The notes under the pieces: model-generated
The model's database searches: none
Told to the model about the DNA's origin: nothing
The model's input: the letters and a program-made list of their open reading frames with translations, nothing else
Translations under genes and position numbers: made by a program
In this document: positions 7,498 to 12,999 of the stretch, one piece after another
Layout of the letters: the number at the start of each line of letters is the position of its first letter
How positions within the stretch are numbered: the stretch's first letter is position 1
Source of the DNA: UBA4661 sp002405405
GTDB taxonomy: Bacteria > Bacteroidota > Ignavibacteria > Kapaibacteriales > UBA4661
Assembly (NCBI GenBank): GCA_036847245.1
Contig: DAIUAL010000085.1
Coordinates: 1 to 12,999 of the forward strand
Reading direction: 5' to 3'
DNA length: 12,999 nt

Positions 7498-8436
7498 TTA
7501 CATACCTGATCCAAAATATATGTTTTGCGTTGTTATATCGCTAAAGGTAGCATGGTTATCCATATCGTTAGTACGTGTATCAAGTAATTCCCATCGATCT
7601 ATGTTGTAGCGAATACACAAAGATTGGACAGTTCTTTTGTGTGTATGTAATTGGTCCTCGATATCAGCATACTGTTGAAGAAGTTCTTGTTGATGTAATG
7701 TACGCCATGTCTCGTTTTGAAGAGATGCTCCTATTGTCAACAACGTATCTTTTTTGAGATCGAATAATTTTTTTTGTGCGCGAGCTAAGTGACGGTCAAC
7801 GATACGATGCTGCTGTTGTAAGTGTGCTATTGTATTGTCTTGGTGGTCTTGGACAATATGCAATGTTCGGGTTTCGATTAGTTGATGTATTTCTTTTAAC
7901 TGCATGATTTTATTTCGCTTGTACAAGTCTTGTACAATGTGCCAATATTCGTCTGCATTATCAATTTTATATGATGAATCGGGATGCAGTTGCTTAGCTA
8001 ATGCTTTGTATAACCTAACAGTGTCAGGTTGTTTTGATATAGGGATTTGACTCGCGTCATGATCCAAATATTCAGAAGCATGTTTGCGAGATAGATCTGC
8101 GCGAGTTCCTTCGAGTCGCGAACGAATTCGGTTAAATTCTTGACGTACAAGCGATTGAATAATTTGAAGAACACTTTCAGTAAGATGCTCTCCACGTTGT
8201 AGCTTGATCAATAAAAGTTCAGCATAACGATGGTACTCTCGTTCTTCAAGTTGCTTTTTTTGAATTTTATCAACTAACAGTTTAAAGTGTGTGTCGTATT
8301 CCTCATGCAGCGCAGGGAGTATCTTGTGTCTAAGCAGAAAAATTTCTTCCAAGATTGTGGACAACTCCTTTGATATGCGTTGAATCGCACCGATCAGGTT
8401 CTGCTTTTCAGTTGTAGGAATAATTGCTTGAGGCAT
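7498..8436 (-). CDS. Coiled-coil protein with an internal J-domain-like HPD segment
   Basis: This 312-residue protein is soluble and strongly helical, rich in Gln, Leu, Lys, Glu and His. Residues 141-153 read RLYKALAKQLHPD, which looks like J-domain helix II followed by the HPD loop, the element that stimulates Hsp70 (DnaK) ATPase. A helix like J-domain helix III/IV follows (164-185, with YWHIVQDLYKRN). Long heptad-like helices lie before it (about 10-125) and after it (about 190-275), so the J-like unit is internal rather than at the N-terminus as in DnaJ. No Gly/Phe region or zinc finger is seen. Start is an ATG at 8436; the AhpD-like gene ends 9 bases upstream, so the two are probably cotranscribed. 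A co-chaperone role is inference; I do not recognise the overall family. Confidence 0.7.
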   Translation of the reverse strand: MPQAIIPTTEKQNLIGAIQRISKELSTILEEIFLLRHKILPALHEEYDTHFKLLVDKIQKKQLEEREYHRYAELLLIKLQRGEHLTESVLQIIQSLVRQEFNRIRSRLEGTRADLSRKHASEYLDHDASQIPISKQPDTVRLYKALAKQLHPDSSYKIDNADEYWHIVQDLYKRNKIMQLKEIHQLIETRTLHIVQDHQDNTIAHLQQQHRIVDRHLARAQKKLFDLKKDTLLTIGASLQNETWRTLHQQELLQQYADIEDQLHTHKRTVQSLCIRYNIDRWELLDTRTNDMDNHATFSDITTQNIYFGSGM

Positions 8437-8445
8437 TGCACAAAT

Positions 8446-8799
8446 CTATTCTGCTTCATGAGGAATAAGTTGATCTAATGCTGTAAATGCAAATCGTAAG
8501 TGGGGAATAACAATCGAGCCACCCACAACAAGTGCGACATTCATTGCTTCGTACAGTTCTGGACGTGTACAACCGCATTGTACACACTTTTCTAGATGAT
8601 ATAAAATGCAGTCATTGCATCGCAAGACCATAGATGCCGTCAGTCCAAGCATTTCTATTGTTTTTGCAGTCATGTCTCCTTCGCATTTGGTTTGAGTATC
8701 AAGAGCAAAAAAACGTTTATAGGGAAGGAAATCTGCTTTGCTGACAGACTCATTTTGTGCACTTCTCCGTTCGTTGAATTCTTTCAAAATATCTGACAT
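8446..8799 (-). CDS. AhpD-like / carboxymuconolactone decarboxylase family protein
   Basis: A 117-residue, single-domain, helical protein carries CNDCILYH (61-68), the CxxC-x3-H motif of the AhpD/CMD superfamily. In AhpD this cysteine pair works as a thiol-disulfide redox centre, with the His assisting. The following segment (about 79-108, ELYEAMNVALVVGGSIVIPH) is the usual helix pair of these proteins, which form multimers. Extra cysteines at 72, 75 and 77 (CVQCGC) stand out. No alkyl hydroperoxide reductase gene is nearby. It starts 36 bases after the FAD/Fe-S dehydrogenase stop codon and ends 9 bases before the J-like gene, pointing to one transcript. A peroxidase-linked or general redox role is more likely than true carboxymuconolactone decarboxylation because of the CxxC. 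Start is the ATG at 8799. Confidence 0.88.
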   Translation of the reverse strand: MSDILKEFNERRSAQNESVSKADFLPYKRFFALDTQTKCEGDMTAKTIEMLGLTASMVLRCNDCILYHLEKCVQCGCTRPELYEAMNVALVVGGSIVIPHLRFAFTALDQLIPHEAE

Positions 8800-8835
8800 A
8801 GATGTACGAAAATAAGTAAATGAAAAAAGGAATAC

Positions 8836-11736
8836 TTATCGTGTTACTTCTTCAACAAGAAAGAGATAAGAAAGATATGATTTTTCTGTTGCAGAGCTCA
8901 TACCGGCTTCGCAAGCAGGATTGCTTGAATAATAGCCATCGCATGAATGCAGGCGAATTTCTTCGGCTTGTTCCTTGGTCGCTGATGCAGTTAATTCCGG
9001 TACTAAAAGACCTCGATCACCGGCAAAGCCACAACATCCGGTATTTACCGGTATGAATACATCATCAGCACACCTTTGTGCTAATGCTGTGAATTGTTCA
9101 CTGAGTCCCATCTTTACTACAGAACAGACAGGGTGTAAAGCAACTGAATGCCTTTTCTGTGAAAATTTCAAACGGTCTGCTAGATGAGTTTCAATGTATG
9201 AAATAGCATCAACAAACTTCATGCTCGCATAGCGTTGTTGATTGTCAGTTGTTAGATGTTCTTTGAGATGCTGAAATGTATAAGAACATGAGCTCACATC
9301 AATAACAATGGGCTTCGCACCATGCTCTGTTGCATACCATAATGCTTCAATTGTCGTATTTGCAGATGATTGTGCAGCAATGCGATAGCCTTTAGAGGAA
9401 AAAGGCATGCTACAGCATAACTGTTCAATATTATCTGGAATATGGACACGAATACCGGCACGTTCTGCAATGCGTAAGAATACATCGGGAATAGAATTAG
9501 GTATTTCATCCGATAGGTGATTGGGTCTGCCCATCATCCTTGCAATACATGAGGGAAAATAGACGATATCTGCAGAGGAAACTTGTGAAGGTGACTTTTG
9601 TATTGGAGCTGACTTACCAATGTATGAGTTCCATGCAGGCAATGAAGAACCAAAGAGTGTTTGTGTAATTTTTTGAAGAATATCTGTTGCATTGAAATCA
9701 GACAATATCTCTTGTTTACGTTGAAAAGCAAATCGTGTTGTCGAAAGTATAGGGTTCAAAATACCTGTTTTCTCAAGTGCATGCATGATTGCTGTTCCAG
9801 TTTTTGCAAGCGTTTGCGTTACCGCAAAATTATCTGCTAAGCCAGTGGCAATGCTCTCTGATAGTCCATTATGCTGTAATGAACGGAGATCTTTTACTAG
9901 ATCGCCTGTATTGATATTTACCGGGCATACGGTTGCGCACAAGCCGTCGGTTGCGCATGTTTCTAAGCCATAGTATTCATATTCTTTTTTTAAGATAGAA
10001 TATTGCTCGTAGTTGTCTTTTTTGATACGCTCCATACTACGACGTACGACTATACGTTGGCGTGGGGTAAGGGTAATGTCTTTACTAGGGCAACGATGTT
10101 CGCAGAAGCCGCATTCGATGCAACGATTGATAACGTCTTCAACATCAGGGATTGTTTTGAGATTTTTTGTGTGTGCCATTGCATCTTTATTGAGTATGAC
10201 ACCTGGATTTAAGAGATTATCTGGATCGATTAGCTGTTTCAATCGAATCATAATCTGATATGCTTTATGGCCCCATTCAAGCTCTACAAATGGTGCCATA
10301 TTTCGTCCTGTACCATGTTCTGCTTTGAGTGATCCGCCAAATTCGACAGCAATAACGTGGGCTATGTCTTGCATAAAGGAATCGTATCGTCGTATATCTT
10401 CGGCAGAATTGAACGATTGTGCAAAAAGAAAGTGAAGGTTCCCGTCTTTTGCATGACCAAAGATGTAGCTTTTCTCATAACCATGAATGCGCATTATTTC
10501 TTGGAGTCGAAGTACTGCTGATGCTAAATGGTCAGGATGAACAGCGATGTCCTCGGTGATAACAGTTGTTCCCGAAGGTCTAAATGCGCTAACAATTGGT
10601 AGAGTACCCTTACGAAGTTTCCACATCATTGCTTGTTGCTTTGCATCACGTGTAAACGGTGTTTGTGCAACCGTGTTGAAGGTGTTGACAAGTTCATCAA
10701 CGCGGGCTTGTGTCGCTTCAATGGCAGGTAAAGATTCCTCTTGAAACTCAATTAAAAGTGCGCATGCAGTATGGGGTAAACCATGTATTTCCTTGGGAGC
10801 AACTTTTTCATTGCGCATAGCATCAAGGCAAGAGAAGTCCATCAATTCAACTGCTTCGGCTCCTGCTTCACGAAGTTTGGGTACAACTCTTGCAGCTGAT
10901 TGTACGTCAGGGAAATATGCTATGCCCGTATATTTAAATTGCTTGTCGGGAACAGTTTGAAGTACTGCTTCAGCAATAAAGCCAAGAGTCCCCTCAGATC
11001 CTATCATTAGGTGTCGAAGAATGTCGGCTGGATGCTCGAAATCAAGAAAAGCATTGAGTGAATAACCGATAGTGTTCTTGATGCTGTACTTGCGCCGAAT
11101 GAGTTGAACCAAGTTAGCATCTGAAAGAATATCATTACGGATTTGCAGTATTCCCGCATAGATGTCTGGTAGGGTTCTTTCGAAATATGCTTGGTAGTCT
11201 TGTATGCTCGTGTCAACGATACATCCATTTGGAAGAATGTATATCATTGATTTTAGAGTATGATACGAATTGTGATGTGTGCCACAGCACATCCCACTTG
11301 CATTATTAGCAATAATACCGCCAACCATTGCCGCATAGAGTGAAGCAGGATCCGGACCAATGCGACGATTATACTTTTTGAGGTATTCATTGACTTTGCC
11401 ACCAACAATTCCTGGTTGTAATCGCACAAGCGTAGCATCTTGTGCAACTTCGATAGTACGCCAATGCTTCGAAATATCAACTAAGACACCATCTGTAATC
11501 GCTTGACCAGAAAGACTTGTGCCACCGGCACGAAATGTGAGTGGTATGTGATATTGCTTGCTCCATGCAAAGAGTTTTTGAATCTGCTCATGTGTTGATG
11601 GTTGTACGACAGCTTGCGGTACAAGGTAGTAACAGCTTGCATCGTTAGCATATGCCAAAACTTCTATATCTTTAGTCAGTATAGAAGATGACGGTAGAAT
11701 GCTTTCCAGTGAAGAGCGTAAAGCGGATGCATTCAT
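8836..11736 (-). CDS. FAD-binding dehydrogenase fused to Fe-S / CCG domains (D-lactate or D-2-hydroxyacid dehydrogenase type)
   Basis: The 966-residue fusion has an FAD-binding half and an Fe-S half. The FAD domain shows PLTFRAGGTSLSGQA (65-79) and GPDPASLYAAMVGGIIANNA (127-146). The C-terminal oxidase domain has GHAKDGNLHF (427-436), EHGTGRN (473-479) and NLLNPG (507-512). Cluster 1 is C539, C542, C545, C549. Cluster 2 is C594, D597, C600, C604, with Asp in the second position. Two CCG domains follow: C730, C774-C775 (here CCS), C817; then C871, C901-C902, C942. The layout matches Dld-II/YdiJ-type enzymes, which oxidise D-lactate or D-2-hydroxyglutarate and pass electrons on, often to the membrane quinone pool. 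No membrane segment is seen. I use the ATG at 11736; a TTG four codons earlier (11748) is possible. The exact substrate is not readable from the sequence. Confidence 0.92.
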   Translation of the reverse strand: MNASALRSSLESILPSSSILTKDIEVLAYANDASCYYLVPQAVVQPSTHEQIQKLFAWSKQYHIPLTFRAGGTSLSGQAITDGVLVDISKHWRTIEVAQDATLVRLQPGIVGGKVNEYLKKYNRRIGPDPASLYAAMVGGIIANNASGMCCGTHHNSYHTLKSMIYILPNGCIVDTSIQDYQAYFERTLPDIYAGILQIRNDILSDANLVQLIRRKYSIKNTIGYSLNAFLDFEHPADILRHLMIGSEGTLGFIAEAVLQTVPDKQFKYTGIAYFPDVQSAARVVPKLREAGAEAVELMDFSCLDAMRNEKVAPKEIHGLPHTACALLIEFQEESLPAIEATQARVDELVNTFNTVAQTPFTRDAKQQAMMWKLRKGTLPIVSAFRPSGTTVITEDIAVHPDHLASAVLRLQEIMRIHGYEKSYIFGHAKDGNLHFLFAQSFNSAEDIRRYDSFMQDIAHVIAVEFGGSLKAEHGTGRNMAPFVELEWGHKAYQIMIRLKQLIDPDNLLNPGVILNKDAMAHTKNLKTIPDVEDVINRCIECGFCEHRCPSKDITLTPRQRIVVRRSMERIKKDNYEQYSILKKEYEYYGLETCATDGLCATVCPVNINTGDLVKDLRSLQHNGLSESIATGLADNFAVTQTLAKTGTAIMHALEKTGILNPILSTTRFAFQRKQEILSDFNATDILQKITQTLFGSSLPAWNSYIGKSAPIQKSPSQVSSADIVYFPSCIARMMGRPNHLSDEIPNSIPDVFLRIAERAGIRVHIPDNIEQLCCSMPFSSKGYRIAAQSSANTTIEALWYATEHGAKPIVIDVSSCSYTFQHLKEHLTTDNQQRYASMKFVDAISYIETHLADRLKFSQKRHSVALHPVCSVVKMGLSEQFTALAQRCADDVFIPVNTGCCGFAGDRGLLVPELTASATKEQAEEIRLHSCDGYYSSNPACEAGMSSATEKSYLSYLFLVEEVTR

Positions 11737-11781
11737 AAGTAAATACAAAGTTGAAAACGAAGAAAAATCGGATTTATGTTA

Positions 11782-12525
11782 CTAAAGTCTAACAGTGCCG
11801 GCGAACAAAAAACGCTTGTCATAATATGGTTCGTTCCAATGCGAAAATATCACACCTTTTTGAATACTGGCATGGACAAAGACTCCATTTGCAATGTACA
11901 TACCGACATGTCCTACACGTTTGGACGATAAATTTGATCCTGTAAAAAAGACAAGGTCACCAAAAAAAATTGATTTAATTGATCGTAACTTGTTGACTTG
12001 TCTAGCAATAGACGAAGAGCCATGCAAAAGTTGAATACCTAAGACATGCTGCATTATTATTGCCGTAAAGAGTGAGCAGTCTAAACTACGTTCTCCTTTG
12101 GAAATTTTACTGCCATATCGCGTACCAATCCAAGGCATGACGGCATCAAGTAGTGCTTTTCGTTTGCTACCATGAGCAAAGGGATGTTGGTAGGGCAGAA
12201 TACTTGATGTATCAAGATCTGCTTTAACATAATGATTGAATGTTGTCCATGCTTCCTGAATAAGTATTTCCTTATACCGTGCCTTTCGTATTGAGTCTTT
12301 TGAACTAACGCGAATTTTCGGTTTGTTGGGCTTCTTAATAGGGAATGTTGCAACTGCACTCGTCGTATCCAAAGAGTGTAGGTTCAAGCGATGAGTTATG
12401 GAGCTTTGTGGTATCTCTTTGTGTGTGATATAAGCAAAAATATTCTTGGTCTGTGAGACTATCAGAAATATATGGATACTTAGAATAAACAATAGGCTTG
12501 CATGATTCATAGAGCAATAATGCAT
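11782..12525 (-). CDS. Secreted NlpC/P60-type cysteine peptidase (putative peptidoglycan hydrolase)
   Basis: The protein (247 residues from the chosen start) has an N-terminal hydrophobic segment (NHASLLFILSIHIFLIVS) that looks like a signal peptide or anchor, a variable basic linker to about residue 115, and a C-terminal NlpC/P60 domain. Catalytic Cys150 sits in SLDCSLF, and the first His is H206 in GHVGMYIANG. H218 in VFVHAS lies where the family usually has HAS-type residues. GDLVFF (189-194) is a conserved family segment. Relatives cut the D-Glu to diamino-acid bond in cell-wall stem peptides. The usual DCSGF reads DCSLF here. I chose the ATG at 12525, 5 bases past the preceding stop; an ATG at 12510 or a TTG at 12534 overlapping that stop are alternatives. 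Any start leaves the domain intact. Confidence 0.85.
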   Translation of the reverse strand: MHYCSMNHASLLFILSIHIFLIVSQTKNIFAYITHKEIPQSSITHRLNLHSLDTTSAVATFPIKKPNKPKIRVSSKDSIRKARYKEILIQEAWTTFNHYVKADLDTSSILPYQHPFAHGSKRKALLDAVMPWIGTRYGSKISKGERSLDCSLFTAIIMQHVLGIQLLHGSSSIARQVNKLRSIKSIFFGDLVFFTGSNLSSKRVGHVGMYIANGVFVHASIQKGVIFSHWNEPYYDKRFLFAGTVRL

Positions 12526-12530
12526 GATAT

Positions 12531-12999
12531 TCAATGAGAGGATTTCACAGTAGCACTCGTTGATATTCGTTGTGGAGTATGTCGAAATGAGCGCATTACT
12601 TGTTCTGATAGTGTGATTTTTCGTACACGTTCTGCATCCACAGGACGTTTAAGTAGATAGTATGCTCGTGTCAGTTGTTCATCAAACGCTGAACGGATTT
12701 GAGCACGTTCAGCCGAGTCTTGAATTTGTAACCATATTCGCTGTTCAAAGGGGCGCTCAAGTCGATCAAGAACTGCTTTGGGTTTCATAGAATCTTGACG
12801 AGCCAGCTTGAGTACGTTTTGTAAGCGAGGATAGAGGTTAACTTTTGGAGCAGGAGGAAGTGTATCATTTTCTTCAAGGTACTTTGCGAATTGATCGACT
12901 CGTTTATTCAATGAGTCAAGGACGTCTTCATTAGTAAAATCATTTACTACCAATTTTCCTGGGAATTCAGGAACAAGTTCAACAGTAATACGTTGCTTT
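12531..12999 (-). CDS. Unrecognised protein, C-terminal part only (runs off the window)
   Basis: An open frame enters at the right edge and ends in TGA at 12531-12533; 155 residues are visible and there is no in-frame stop before the edge, so the true start lies outside. A TTG at 12953 opens within the frame but the reading continues upstream (visible start KQRITVELVPEFPGK), so it is probably not the start. The segment is charged and helical (for example LDSLNKRVDQFAKYLEEND and SAERAQIRSAFDEQLTRAYY), with Lys/Arg prominent, no membrane segment, and a Ser/Thr/His-rich end. The next gene, the NlpC/P60 peptidase, starts 5 bases downstream, so the two are likely cotranscribed. I cannot name the family. 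Confidence 0.7.
   Translation of the reverse strand, partial: KQRITVELVPEFPGKLVVNDFTNEDVLDSLNKRVDQFAKYLEENDTLPPAPKVNLYPRLQNVLKLARQDSMKPKAVLDRLERPFEQRIWLQIQDSAERAQIRSAFDEQLTRAYYLLKRPVDAERVRKITLSEQVMRSFRHTPQRISTSATVKSSH

Noticed and set aside
10003..10258. Overlapping plus-strand frames opposite the Fe-S region of the dehydrogenase
   Set aside because: They lie antisense to the intact Cys-cluster coding sequence and have no coherent motifs.
11508..11535. TGGCAC on the minus strand as half of a sigma-54 promoter
   Set aside because: The partner reads TTTC rather than TTGC and the site lies inside the dehydrogenase coding region with no gene start nearby.

Overview
The window is gene-dense, and every supported gene lies on the minus strand, so transcription runs from high to low coordinates. 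The DNA is moderately AT-rich. None of the start codons has a recognisable purine-rich Shine-Dalgarno sequence at the usual distance. One gene encodes a tetratricopeptide lipoprotein with the FNTYYNAK-type N-terminus seen in Bacteroidota/Chlorobiota-type genomes. Together with CheW and an NtrC-type sigma-54 activator, this suggests a motile or chemosensory bacterium of the Bacteroidota/Chlorobiota/Ignavibacteria neighbourhood. That placement is inference, and the exact lineage cannot be read from the window.

In transcription order from the right-hand edge: (1) the C-terminal part of an unrecognised protein that runs off the window (12531 to the edge); (2) a secreted NlpC/P60-type cysteine peptidase, probably a cell-wall hydrolase, 5 bases further on; (3) a 966-residue fusion of an FAD-binding dehydrogenase with a two-cluster Fe-S/CCG domain module, of the D-lactate / D-2-hydroxyacid dehydrogenase type; (4) a small AhpD-like (carboxymuconolactone decarboxylase family) protein with a CxxC-x3-H redox motif; (5) a coiled-coil protein with a buried J-domain-like HPD segment; (6) a cytoplasmic M61-type metallopeptidase with a C-terminal PDZ domain; (7) a TPR lipoprotein starting 3 bases after the peptidase stop.

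The left part is a signalling block: (8) a soluble PAS-containing NtrB-type histidine kinase; (9) an NtrC-type response regulator with receiver, AAA+ and Fis-like HTH domains; (10) CheW. Kinase and regulator are adjacent and in the usual order, so they probably form a cognate pair that turns an intracellular signal into sigma-54-dependent transcription. CheW is separated from them by 185 bases. The last 266 bases hold a doubtful 30-codon ORF. At the very edge is a sequence that reads like the first strand of another receiver domain but has no usual start codon.

Gaps between genes are short: 3, 5, 9, 36, 45, 47, 74, 97 and 185 bases. No strong GC-rich terminator followed by a T-run is visible. 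Two inverted repeats stand out: a near-palindrome between kinase and regulator genes, and an AT-rich hairpin between regulator and cheW. I saw no RNA genes, insertion sequences, CRISPR arrays or other mobile DNA. Most of the window looks like ordinary chromosomal housekeeping and signalling DNA. The least familiar item is the J-domain-like coiled-coil gene.
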